The translations under genes were made by a program, and so were the position numbers. The notes below the pieces were generated by a model. That model ran no database searches and was not told the origin of the DNA. It worked only from the letters and a program-made list of their open reading frames with translations. From CAYGZQ01 sp964354375 [NCBI: uncultured Planctomycetota bacterium] (GTDB taxonomy: Bacteria > JAJVIF01 > JAPKYR01), in assembly GCA_964354375.1 (NCBI GenBank), contig CAYGZQ010000013.1, positions 11,984 to 75,983 on the forward strand: a stretch of 64,000 nucleotides of DNA. Direction: 5' to 3'. Positions within the stretch are counted from its first letter, which is position 1; each line of letters opens with the position of its first letter. Shown here in pieces: positions 17,671 through 26,046 of the stretch.

Positions 17671-17748
17671 TAATGCGCATCCTGCGCATGGTTCTTAGAC
17701 GAGCCGTTTCGCTAGGAAAAGAACTATGCGCAGGATGCGCATTGTTAC
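17667..17748. repeat. Palindromic repeat family R1, copy C (most complete)
   Basis: Two 30-base arms form a nearly perfect inverted repeat: left arm GTAGTAATGCGCATCC then TGCGCATGGTTCTT; right arm AAGAACTATGCGCAGG then ATGCGCATTGTTAC; 22-base spacer. It sits between two convergent genes and overlaps the methyltransferase stop codon, so it may also act as a two-way terminator. Confidence 0.8.
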
Positions 17749-17755
17749 ATCGTGC

Positions 17756-19987
17756 CTAGTCTTTGATTCTTATATAGATGTTATAATCGCCGTCTTCCAG
17801 CTTCGCATATGCTGCGACGGTGCTCGTGCCGTAGGGATCGATGCGAACGTGGCTGTAGGCGCAGCGGCCTCCGCCACCGCCGCCAAGGACTTCGGCGGCT
17901 CCGAACGTATCGCCCCCATCGCCCGACTCAACGTACTGCACCTCATCATCGGCATCGAACAGGACCGACACGGTGTTACCGTCGACACTGATCGAATGAA
18001 AAACCGGCAGGGTCGCCAGACCGGTCGCGATCGCTGCAGTGGTCGGGGATGACGGTGGCCAGGAGGCGAATCGGAAGTACTGCACGTCGTAGGTGCCCCC
18101 CTGGTCGATCGCGACCACGCCGTGGAATGGCCCGTTCGACTCCGGAGCGATTGCCGGCTCGATCAGCGTTTTGGCTCCAGTCATTGCCGCGCCATTGTTC
18201 CAGGCAGTGTCGTACCAGCCGTAGTCAAGCTCCGTGCCCCCGTGCACAAAGAACCATCTCGGCTCCGCAGCCTGCTGGACGAAACCGTCATTGACTGAAT
18301 AGATGGCATCGTAGAAACCCTGAATGATCCCACCGGTCCAGGAGCCGGTGTCCCATGGCTTGTTGCTCCTCCAACCGAACATCGAGAAGTAGTCGCCCAC
18401 CAGCGAGTAGACGTAGCCGTCCGAGGCGATCCCCAGGTCGCAGGAATACGGGGGCGAAGATATTCCCATGCCTGGACTTGTGCTTGAAGGTGACGACCAG
18501 ACCCCGCCATGGTAGCTCGCGACGTAAGTGCTCTTGCTGTCCGATCGCTGGTACTGGACATAGATCCCGTTGTCGCCGCCAAGAACAGCGTGGAGCGTAT
18601 CTATGTCGGCAAAGGACCCGATGGTCATCGGTGCGGACCAGGTGTAACCGCCGTCCGTCGATTGCCTTGCGAGCGCGCTTGACCCGTCAGTGTAGATGAT
18701 CCACCAGTCCGTTTCACTGAGAACGATCCTCGGGAGCGTCTCATCGAAGCCGGCCTCCCCGGAGACAAGTATCGGGTCGGACCACTCGCCCGGCATGCGT
18801 ATGACGACATGAAGCGTATCAGCGGCCACCGGCGGGCTGTAACCGTCGGAGACGGAGCAATCGATATCGAACGTGTCGCCCGGAAGAGCGTTGAGAGCCC
18901 CCCAGTCGACATCGAGAGAGCCGGTCGTGTCGTCGGGCACATCGAGCACAACGGTGGCCGAGTCATCGGTGACGGTCCATGAGAAAGTCACAGGGTCGCC
19001 GTCGTCGTCATGCGCCGTGACCGTGTAAGTCTCGACAGAATCGGGCAAAGGACTGGAATCGCCGTCGACCCCGCTGTCGATGACAGGCGGCACGTTAATG
19101 AACGGCTCGACCGTGATCGTGAACTTGTTGTAGAGCGCGTTGGGGTCGATCTCATCCCACGCTGCCGCCCAGACTTCGTACTCGCCCACCGGCGCTTCAC
19201 CGGTGTTGGAAATCGTGGCCTGCCAGTGTGTCTGATCGATCTTCGTCATCCATACGTCCGTTCCGGTAACCGGATTGCTCTCGATAATCACATGATCGGC
19301 GGTGACATCCTGCCAGTCGAGTACCTCCAGAGTGACGTCGATCGACCCGCCCATTTCGTCGATCTCCCCGGTCTGCTCGATGGAGACGATGTCGTACGGC
19401 TCGGCGCAATTGTCCGGGTAGGACGCGGTGATCATGAAAGAGGCCCCGATTGTCCCGGGGAAGTAAATCTGGAAAGATTCGGTCTTGATGCGATGAACCG
19501 GATCGGAGTACTTGTTCCAGAACTTGCGGTTCGGCTCATCCTTCGCATAGGCGCGGAACGGGTTCGCGACTTGGGGCGAGTTTGGATCGAAGATCTTCGT
19601 GTAGTCGTCGGCATTGAGGAGCTTCTTCTCGCCCAGGTTATAGAGTATACCCCTGACGTCATAGCCCGTAAGCGCGAAGGGATTCGTGACGGTTGCGTCG
19701 ATGACCATGATTCTTGAAAGAGGGTCCCAGCTCACGATTTTTAGCTTGAGATATCCGGCGAGGATGAAATGGGTTATGTCGTAATGAGCGGCGAGGGTGC
19801 GGTCGGGGACGACCGTCAGCTCGTCCGACACACCGTCCCAGGTGAAATCCACCGCAGCCCAGATGTGGTGAGATGACGCGGGAACGCGGGACTGATCGGC
19901 GTCGGGAGCGCTGGGAAGCCCGGCTTGTGAACACCCGAGCGCCGCCGCGAGAATGGACGTGAGAATGAGGTATGTCGCGAATCTCAT
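17756..19987 (-). CDS. GFDV-family lipoprotein 5 with cadherin-like and BNR-like tail
   Basis: Encodes 743 residues; lipobox Ala-Ala-Leu-Gly before Cys19, followed by SQAGLPSAPD. Its GFDV domain is a shorter variant (about residues 40-226): IWAAVDFTW, VTNPFALTGYDVRG, NADDYTKIFDP, FMITASYP and LEVLDWQD. It lacks the CxxC pair. A cadherin/PKD-like segment (VTAHDDDGDPVTFSW) is followed by a BNR-type propeller with ARQSTDGGYTWSAPM and VQYVESGDGGDTF. A glycine run (GGGGGG) occurs close to the C-terminus. GGAGGCAAGTCAA precedes the start codon. Closest relative in the window is the partial gene at the right edge. The gene is transcribed toward the R1 repeat at 17667-17748. Confidence 0.83.
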   Translation of the reverse strand: MRFATYLILTSILAAALGCSQAGLPSAPDADQSRVPASSHHIWAAVDFTWDGVSDELTVVPDRTLAAHYDITHFILAGYLKLKIVSWDPLSRIMVIDATVTNPFALTGYDVRGILYNLGEKKLLNADDYTKIFDPNSPQVANPFRAYAKDEPNRKFWNKYSDPVHRIKTESFQIYFPGTIGASFMITASYPDNCAEPYDIVSIEQTGEIDEMGGSIDVTLEVLDWQDVTADHVIIESNPVTGTDVWMTKIDQTHWQATISNTGEAPVGEYEVWAAAWDEIDPNALYNKFTITVEPFINVPPVIDSGVDGDSSPLPDSVETYTVTAHDDDGDPVTFSWTVTDDSATVVLDVPDDTTGSLDVDWGALNALPGDTFDIDCSVSDGYSPPVAADTLHVVIRMPGEWSDPILVSGEAGFDETLPRIVLSETDWWIIYTDGSSALARQSTDGGYTWSAPMTIGSFADIDTLHAVLGGDNGIYVQYQRSDSKSTYVASYHGGVWSSPSSTSPGMGISSPPYSCDLGIASDGYVYSLVGDYFSMFGWRSNKPWDTGSWTGGIIQGFYDAIYSVNDGFVQQAAEPRWFFVHGGTELDYGWYDTAWNNGAAMTGAKTLIEPAIAPESNGPFHGVVAIDQGGTYDVQYFRFASWPPSSPTTAAIATGLATLPVFHSISVDGNTVSVLFDADDEVQYVESGDGGDTFGAAEVLGGGGGGRCAYSHVRIDPYGTSTVAAYAKLEDGDYNIYIRIKD

Positions 19988-20302
19988 TTGACTTGCCTCC
20001 GCAGGATGTGTATGCAGCTGGGCCCTTCAGGAAGAGGCCGAACGCTCAGGTATTCCGGTGTTCGCATTGCCGGGCAGGTGAACATAGACCGATGGGAGAA
20101 AAGGGAAAACACTCGGCTGCGTGAAGAGACCCCGCACCAGCTACCCAAACGATACGGATCGGCTTCACCGACAGACCTCCGAGACGAAACAACATTGAGA
20201 AACAGAGCCCCTTCTGTAAAGCCCATGATATCAAAAAGAGCGGCCTTCCTCAATGAAATGCTTCAGGTTTGAAGTAAATCGGGGCTGAGCAAGACGGCGG
20301 AG
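19988..20302. other. Intergenic region upstream of GFDV lipoprotein 5
   Basis: Holds the minus-strand leader of lipoprotein 5. The only promoter-like string is an extended -10, TGATATCAT on the minus strand (20225-20233), about 240 bases from the start codon, with no clear -35 box. No convincing gene, terminator or repeat is visible. Confidence 0.4.
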
Positions 20303-21481
20303 TCAACGGACCGTGACCATCTTCTCGACCCGGTCGGCGATGGCCTGGGCCTCGGGTAGAGAATCGGCGACCGTGATCATGTAGCCGTGCCGATGCGTGT
20401 CCATGACCGGGGGGACGAGCGTGTCGCCGGGCTTGATGTAGAGATCGCACGCGACAACTCCCACAAACGATCGTGCGGCCTCCAAACCCTCGATGGCTGT
20501 CACTTTTCCCGGTGGGAAAATGAAGAATCGAAGGACCCCTGCGCGATTCATCGTGCGCCGTACGGGAGCCTCCTCGCCGACCGCGTAGCGGACGTTGGCT
20601 TCAATGAGATTGACGCCGGACAGCGCGGGCACGACATGGCTTGACGTGCCGCTGCCGCCCCCCCGGTTCGCCATCTCGACAAGATAGATGCCGTGATCCG
20701 TGACGATCAGCTCGCCGTGAATGCTTCCCGCCACGATCCCCAATGCGTCGACCAGTCGGCTGTAGACATCCTCGATTTCGCGGTGAATCTCATCCGGGAA
20801 CGGCGCCGGAAAATCGAGATTAATCGCGATGATATGCGGGGGCGGCGTGTGACGTTTCGCGCTGACGGCCAGAAGATGCGTGACCCCTGCGTATCTGCAG
20901 CCCTCGACCGTTACCTCGGTCCCGACAAGATATCCCTCCACAAGGATTCTGCCCTCTCGAGAAAATCGGAAAGCTTCCTCGGCAGCGGGCAGAAGATCTT
21001 CCTCTCGCCTGATGAGCTGGACACCGCGACTCGCCTGCGCGTCGGTTGGTTTCACAACGCAGGGCAGGCCGACATCGGTCGCGTTGAGGGCATCCTGGAC
21101 GGTCGTGCAGACGCGGTATCGCGGGTTCTTCAGACCCGCCCTTCCGGCAAGCTCCCGCATGCGCGCTTTGTTCGTCGTGTTGTGAGCAACTTCAGGCGTG
21201 GGTCCGGGAAGACCGAGCGCCTGCGTGACCCTCGCGAGCGTGGGAACGGAGAGATCGGTCTGGTCGGAGACCGCGCCCGCTATTTCGTATCTTCGGGCGA
21301 GGGCAATCGTGCCGTCGATGTCTGTGATGTCGACGGGCTCGAAACGGTCGGCGACCGACGCCCCTTCTGCTGAGGGATTTTTGTCGGTGGCGAGTGCCCG
21401 GAATCCGAGCGACCGTACGGTGCGAATGAGGGGAATCTGCCAGTAGCCCGCACCCAGCACGAGAACCCATCGCTCAGCCAC
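20303..21481 (-). CDS. ATP-grasp ligase-like protein
   Basis: Encodes 392 residues from a GTG start. The N-terminal pre-ATP-grasp Rossmann part (VLVLGAGYWQIPLIR, residues 6-20) leads into an ATP-grasp fold: NKARMRELAGRAGL, LPCVVKPTDAQASRGV (the ATP-binding lysine strand), ILVEGYLVGTEVTVEG, and the metal-binding end YLVEMANRGGGSG. ATP-grasp enzymes of this carbamoyl-phosphate-synthase-like class join a carboxylate to an amine or thiol through an acyl phosphate. The substrate is unknown. It is the third gene of a minus-strand run: its start lies 3 bases after the stop of the lipoprotein gene, with AAGGAG inside that gene's last codons, implying coupled translation. Confidence 0.78.
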   Translation of the reverse strand: MAERWVLVLGAGYWQIPLIRTVRSLGFRALATDKNPSAEGASVADRFEPVDITDIDGTIALARRYEIAGAVSDQTDLSVPTLARVTQALGLPGPTPEVAHNTTNKARMRELAGRAGLKNPRYRVCTTVQDALNATDVGLPCVVKPTDAQASRGVQLIRREEDLLPAAEEAFRFSREGRILVEGYLVGTEVTVEGCRYAGVTHLLAVSAKRHTPPPHIIAINLDFPAPFPDEIHREIEDVYSRLVDALGIVAGSIHGELIVTDHGIYLVEMANRGGGSGTSSHVVPALSGVNLIEANVRYAVGEEAPVRRTMNRAGVLRFFIFPPGKVTAIEGLEAARSFVGVVACDLYIKPGDTLVPPVMDTHRHGYMITVADSLPEAQAIADRVEKMVTVR

Positions 21482-21484
21482 GGC

Positions 21485-22279
21485 TCAGTCCGCTCCTTCT
21501 TCGGAGCCGGAATCGGAGGTGGAGTCTGGGTCCTTCGCATCGCCGTTTCCGTCGGCGACAGGCGGCTCGACCGCGCTTTCCTCAGCCTCGGCGCGTTTGT
21601 GCTCCTCCTCCTCCTGTTGCTTCCGATATTCATCCGCCCATTGCTGAGCCTGCTCGGGTGTGACGAAAACGCCCATGGGGCTGAGTCCGGGCGGAGTGGC
21701 CTCGAGCGTCGTGAGCACGATCTGGACCGCGTGCTGAGCGGGAAATTCCTTGAGCATGACCTTCATCCCGGCGCGAGGTCCGCCGCCTCCGGGTCCCGAG
21801 TCGTTGACGAACAGAGCCGACTGGCATCGCCCGTCGCTGTCCTTGCTGTCGATAGTGTTGACAATGCTCTCTTCCGCCGGCACCGCTTCATCCACAGACA
21901 TTCGGCCGGTAGCGAGATACATGATGTAAAACTCCTTGATCGCTTCGAACGGCGCGTGTGTGATGTAGGACTCGCGCAGGGCGGGATCTTCACCGGCAGG
22001 ATGGATCCGCTGGGAGCCCGCAAAGACCGGCGCCAGGTGGGAATCGCGCTCGGACTGACCCTGTGCGGAGGTCCGGGAGTCTTTGTAGATCACCCGGCCC
22101 TGGTCGTCGACAAAATACTCCGGCTCATTCGTTGTAGAGCCCTCATCAAGGACAACGGGCTTCTCTTGAGGCTTGGACGAGGGTTGAGCACGTTTCGAGC
22201 AGCCGAGCATCGACGGAAGGGTGAGGGATATCGCGGTCGCGACGAAAAACAATACCGTGCATGCTGATCTGGCTCTCAT
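21485..22279 (-). CDS. Predicted lipoprotein with acidic C-terminal tail
   Basis: Encodes 264 residues. The signal peptide ends Ser-Met-Leu-Gly before Cys27, a good lipobox. The middle (about residues 55-205) is globular, with YFVDDQGRVIYKD and a block AIKEFYIMYLATGRMSVDEA; no family is recognised. Residues 215-264 are dominated by Glu, Asp, Ser and Gly and are probably disordered. It sits between a sugar-phosphate transferase and an ATP-grasp enzyme on one likely transcript (24 bases from the first, 3 bases to the second), so a cell-envelope role is suggested by context only. The ribosome binding site is weak. Confidence 0.68.
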   Translation of the reverse strand: MRARSACTVLFFVATAISLTLPSMLGCSKRAQPSSKPQEKPVVLDEGSTTNEPEYFVDDQGRVIYKDSRTSAQGQSERDSHLAPVFAGSQRIHPAGEDPALRESYITHAPFEAIKEFYIMYLATGRMSVDEAVPAEESIVNTIDSKDSDGRCQSALFVNDSGPGGGGPRAGMKVMLKEFPAQHAVQIVLTTLEATPPGLSPMGVFVTPEQAQQWADEYRKQQEEEEHKRAEAEESAVEPPVADGNGDAKDPDSTSDSGSEEGAD

Positions 22280-22303
22280 GTTGAAATACCTGACGGGGAG
22301 ACA

Positions 22304-23503
22304 TTATACACCCGTGGCCGGCGGTTGGGATCGAAGCGTGAGACGTCTCTGCCTTACGTTGCTTGCACCAATCCTTACGGTCTCGACCGGTATCTTGTCG
22401 AGCTGTCTCCAGAACCAGATTCCTGCGGCGAGGAGGAAAGCGGCCTCAACGACCCCAAGCCAGGGGGGGCTGATCTTGGCGAGAATGCCGAATGCTCCAA
22501 ACACTGCGCCGATCAGCCACACCAGGACCACTGCGAACGCTTTTGAGAAGCCGAAATTGACGAATCGATGAGAGGTGTGATCCTTTCCGCCCCACCAGAA
22601 GTTGATCTTCCGCTTTCCCCTGCTGAAAGCGACGAAGAAGGTGTCGAAGACGAAGACACCGACGACGAGTACGGGAGCGAGCGTGTAGCTCAGGACATGG
22701 AATCCCTGGGGCAGCGACGCGATCTCGTAGGGGATGCGTCCGGTCATCAGTCCCAGGAAGCTTATGAAGAAGCCCAGCGTGATGCTGCCCGCGTCGCCGA
22801 GGAATATCGACGCCCTCGGGAAGTTGTAGGGGAGGTATCCGATGAGGGCGCCGACGAGGGCGAGGGACAGCCCGATAGCGACAGGATCGCCTCCGATGGA
22901 AGCGATCGCGAGGAAACTGAGCCCGGCAACGATGCCCGTCCCGGCGGCGAGACCGTTCATGTTATCCATCAAATTAGCCGAGTTCGTGATCCCGAGCACC
23001 CAGAAGAGAGTCAGGACCCATGCGAGAATCTGGCCGGGCAAACCCCATTCGACCGGGATGAAGAACACTTTTGCGCCGCCGAAAAAAAGGATGGTTCCGG
23101 CGATCGCAAGCATGAGCATCTTCACGCCAGGGATCATGCCCAGGATATCGTCCCACAGACCGACAAGGAAAATGAAAGTGACTGCGCCCAGGATCAGCAT
23201 CGGCTGGAAATCGTCCGGAAGGACCCGGGCCGTTTCATGGAGGACGATATAGGAGCCGGCGAAAAGGGCGATGAAAAGCGGAAGGCCGCCAAGGTATGGT
23301 GTGATGGTTTCATGGGTCTTGCTGCTTCCGGCAATGGGTGCGTCCACGATCCCGAAGCGCAACGCGATCTGCCGCGCGATGGGGGTGCCCATGATGGTGG
23401 CGAAGAACGGGATAGCGATGATGAAAACGGGTGGCGTCCCGAGGAGATCGAGAGCGAAGGTCCGGTCGGACGCAAGAGGTGGTGAGGATAGTAAACCGAA
23501 CAC
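22304..23503 (-). CDS. WecA/MraY-family polyprenyl-phosphate sugar-1-phosphate transferase
   Basis: Encodes 399 residues with about ten membrane helices. Family motifs are all present: THETITPYLGG after the first helix, GLWDD, NSANLMDNMNGLAAG, FLGDAGSITLGF and the cytoplasmic GKDHTSHR loop. The enzyme moves a sugar-1-phosphate from a UDP-sugar to undecaprenyl phosphate at the inner membrane, starting a surface glycan. The HxxHR-type loop and NxxNxxDGxxGL-like motif (here MDNMNG) fit the WecA/TagO branch better than MraY, which would normally sit in a cell-wall cluster. The GTG start has a minus-strand TATAAT only 8 bases upstream (23512-23517), so the message may be leaderless, or the true start may lie slightly downstream. 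First gene of a three-gene run. Confidence 0.85.
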   Translation of the reverse strand: MFGLLSSPPLASDRTFALDLLGTPPVFIIAIPFFATIMGTPIARQIALRFGIVDAPIAGSSKTHETITPYLGGLPLFIALFAGSYIVLHETARVLPDDFQPMLILGAVTFIFLVGLWDDILGMIPGVKMLMLAIAGTILFFGGAKVFFIPVEWGLPGQILAWVLTLFWVLGITNSANLMDNMNGLAAGTGIVAGLSFLAIASIGGDPVAIGLSLALVGALIGYLPYNFPRASIFLGDAGSITLGFFISFLGLMTGRIPYEIASLPQGFHVLSYTLAPVLVVGVFVFDTFFVAFSRGKRKINFWWGGKDHTSHRFVNFGFSKAFAVVLVWLIGAVFGAFGILAKISPPWLGVVEAAFLLAAGIWFWRQLDKIPVETVRIGASNVRQRRLTLRSQPPATGV

Positions 23504-23885
23504 GGTGGGACATTATAGCGAAACACGCCGCGCCGCGGACACTTTCCAGGAGATTTGGCGCCGCACGTTCTGCGTGGGCCGTGCGACAGGTGCGGCAGGA
23601 AAAATGCGTTTTTTTTGGCTGGAGGGACTCCGGAGGACTTGACAAGTTTTGTTAGTTATGGTAACGTTATGTAGCTTTGCTGAGGATTCGGAAGCAGAGA
23701 GGTCTCAGCGGTCGGGTGGGCGGTCGGTTCAACGAGGGATGAAGATAAAGCACACGGGAGAGCCATAAGGTTGATTTTTGGAAGTCATATGATAAAATGG
23801 CCGTCTCAAGTCCGCGAAGAGCGGGCTTAAGTTAGTCATACATTTTTCGAAAAAGGACCAGGCGCAGTAAGCGCGAGGTGGCCAG
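23504..23885. other. Divergent intergenic region with candidate promoters
   Basis: Minus strand: TATAAT at 23512-23517 for the transferase gene. Plus strand: TTGACA at 23639-23644 with a poor -10 (TAACGT) 17 bases on, and TTGATT at 23771-23776 with TAAAAT (23793-23798) after 16 bases, the better candidate for the gene at 23886. No coding sequence is supported. Confidence 0.4.
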
Positions 23886-24347
23886 ATGATCGGGAGATCA
23901 ATGATACTGATGGCAGTGATTATCCTTGCGGCGGGCGTTGTGTCGGCGTGTTCGTCGGATGACAATGCTGCGACGCCGGGGATGCGTGCAGTGGGAACGA
24001 TCCAGGGCCGGGTGATAGACTTGGCGGCGGACGAGCCGCTCGCGGGCGTGAAGGTGGAAATCCTGTCAAAACCTTTCGTGACCGACCTGACGGGCACGGG
24101 GGAAATAGTTATATACACAACAACGGATGTTAACGGGATGTTTCTGCGGAACGATGTTGCGAACGGGTCGGTGACCGTGTGGGTGAGCCGGGACGGCTAC
24201 CGCACTCCCGATCCAAAGAACTGGGCCCTGTCCGCGGGGGGCACGGGCGAGTTCAGGTTTGAGATGGCTCCCGGCGAGGACCCGGTGCCCGAATTCGAGG
24301 GCGACGAGCAGAACGCTCGACCGCCGGATTGGTCCGAAGGCAAGTAA
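23886..24347 (+). CDS. Small lipoprotein with carboxypeptidase-regulatory-like domain
   Basis: Encodes 153 residues. The signal ends Val-Val-Ser-Ala before Cys22, followed by SSDDN. Residues ~37-125 form one carboxypeptidase-regulatory-like (CarboxypepD_reg) beta-sandwich: GTIQGRVIDLAADEPLAGVK at the start, then DVNGMFLRNDVANGSVTVWV and SRDGYRTP. Such domains usually act as spacers or binding modules on secreted proteins. GAGGTGG lies before the ATG. It begins a run of three lipoproteins (next starts 72 and 58 bases after the preceding stop) that all contain this domain type, so they may form one operon. Confidence 0.78.
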   Translation: MIGRSMILMAVIILAAGVVSACSSDDNAATPGMRAVGTIQGRVIDLAADEPLAGVKVEILSKPFVTDLTGTGEIVIYTTTDVNGMFLRNDVANGSVTVWVSRDGYRTPDPKNWALSAGGTGEFRFEMAPGEDPVPEFEGDEQNARPPDWSEGK

Positions 24348-24419
24348 CAAGAGAACCCGCCGCGTTTTGGCGGCATTAAGATCATATCCAGTTCCGAAGG
24401 AGAAAAAGGAGCTACTTTG

Positions 24420-25988
24420 ATGAGGATGAAAACCGTACTTAGCCTGGGGTTCCTCCTGATAGTGCTGATCCTCGCGGCGGGGATTGCATCGTGCTCGAAT
24501 CCGGATGAGAGGCCGATGGATGGGTTCTACGGAGGGTTTCCGAATCCGCTGCCCAAGTCGGCCGTGGGTCTCATAGTCACCGACCCGGTGTTTCGGCAAG
24601 TCGAGCCGGACCCGCTCATCGAGGAAGCGTATCTTGCTGCGAACCTGCAACCGCTGACCTCAAGCGACCTGTGGGGATACTTCACGAACGCGACCCAGAG
24701 GATCGATCTGGTCGGTACGCGAATCACCAACGCGCAGATGGTGGCGCGGCTGGTTGGAGTCGCGAACAAGGGTGTCCAGGTGAACATTGTGGCGGAGAAG
24801 GGGTATTTCGATGATGCCGAGTCCGCTCCGTTCATTTCGCAGCTCGCTCAGACGGGGCATGTGACGATGAAGACGGACAAGGACGACATCGCGAGGCAGG
24901 TCCATGCCCGGTACGCCATCATTGACGATCACATTGTCCTTGCGTCGTCCGGTGACTTTCTCGACGACTCATTCAATACATCGATCAACAACACGCTTGT
25001 GTTCGACAACCCGAGGACCTACGTGGACAGCAGCGGCCCCGGGGGAGTCAAGACCATAACCGATGCGTTTCTGTTCGATTTCGACCAGATGTTCAACATG
25101 GGGAGATTCGGCGGCGACAAGGTGGTTCTGGGCCACAACACGTTCAATATCGGCGTCAGCGTGGAGGTCTACTTCGGCCCCAATGATAACCTTCTGGGTG
25201 AAGTGGCGAACGAGATCAATAACATGCAGAGCAGCATGATGTACGCGATCAACCAGGTGACGGATTCAACGATGCTGTATGTATGCGCGGCGTTCGGGGA
25301 TGTCGGGCTGTACGATGCTCCGTCGAACCCGGACTACTCGGAGATCCTTCCGCTCGCGTTGCCCTTCGGCTGGCCCGGATTCAACAGCCTTAATCACAAG
25401 TTCATGCTGATCGATCTTCCGACCGATGTCACTACCACGATCGATCCGACAGTGCTGGGGGTTCTCGACCCTGTGGTCATAACCTGCAGCAACAACTGGA
25501 CTCATAACGGGCTTGAGCTGAACGACGAGCAGATGCTGATAATCCACGACCTGACGCTGGGCTTTGAGTATGCGGTTGAGATGGGCGCGCTGGAGAGAGA
25601 GGCGATGGGATTGGGAGTCGTCTTCGGCACCGTGCGCACCAACAAGAATGTGCCGATCGCAGGCGCCCAGCTTACATGCGACAGCCTGGCGATTCCGGGC
25701 GGATTCTTCCCCGGAGACGGGGGAGTTCCGCCGGAGGGCGAGTCGGATGCGCGAGGGAGTTACGGCATGCTTGTGCCGACGGGTTTCCTCAGGAACATCC
25801 AGGTCCTGGACCTCGGTGACGCAGGGGGCGCTTACCTGCTGCCCGATCCCATATGGGGCGACACCATGCCGAACCAGGGCTACAACCTTATGCCTGGTTC
25901 GAGTTACAAAGCGAATTTCTATGTGATACCCGTTCCTACCGGTACAGGTACCGGTACCGGCGGGGGTGGGGGCGGATTCGGACACTAA
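24420..25988 (+). CDS. Lipoprotein with two degenerate phospholipase-D-like halves and a regulatory-like tail
   Basis: Encodes 522 residues; lipobox Gly-Ile-Ala-Ser before Cys25. Two PLD-like halves are visible. The first has ARLVGVANKGVQVNIVAEKG and His162-x-Arg164...Asp169, then VLASSGDF. The second has Asn325-His-Lys327...Asp332, then VITCSNNWTHNG and NDEQMLIIHD, the usual PLD ending. In active HxKxxxxD enzymes positions 164 and 325 would be Lys and His, so both catalytic motifs are altered. After residue ~400 comes a carboxypeptidase-regulatory-like domain (VFGTVRTNKNVPIAGAQ), and the protein ends in a Thr-Gly/Gly-rich tail. ATG 24420 is chosen (AGGAG 8 bases upstream) over a TTG three bases earlier. 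Probably a binding or structural PLD-fold protein. Confidence 0.75.
   Translation: MRMKTVLSLGFLLIVLILAAGIASCSNPDERPMDGFYGGFPNPLPKSAVGLIVTDPVFRQVEPDPLIEEAYLAANLQPLTSSDLWGYFTNATQRIDLVGTRITNAQMVARLVGVANKGVQVNIVAEKGYFDDAESAPFISQLAQTGHVTMKTDKDDIARQVHARYAIIDDHIVLASSGDFLDDSFNTSINNTLVFDNPRTYVDSSGPGGVKTITDAFLFDFDQMFNMGRFGGDKVVLGHNTFNIGVSVEVYFGPNDNLLGEVANEINNMQSSMMYAINQVTDSTMLYVCAAFGDVGLYDAPSNPDYSEILPLALPFGWPGFNSLNHKFMLIDLPTDVTTTIDPTVLGVLDPVVITCSNNWTHNGLELNDEQMLIIHDLTLGFEYAVEMGALEREAMGLGVVFGTVRTNKNVPIAGAQLTCDSLAIPGGFFPGDGGVPPEGESDARGSYGMLVPTGFLRNIQVLDLGDAGGAYLLPDPIWGDTMPNQGYNLMPGSSYKANFYVIPVPTGTGTGTGGGGGGFGH
25941..25958 (+). repeat. Six-base tandem repeat in the PLD-like lipoprotein
   Basis: Three copies of GGTACM (GGTACA, GGTACC, GGTACC) encode a Thr-Gly-Thr-Gly run just before a poly-Gly tail. 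Copy-number change would stay in frame. Confidence 0.7.
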
Positions 25989-26046
25989 GAGCCTGACCTG
26001 CGACATGCCAACAGTACTAAAGTAGACTTGGAAGAAGGAGTCAATG

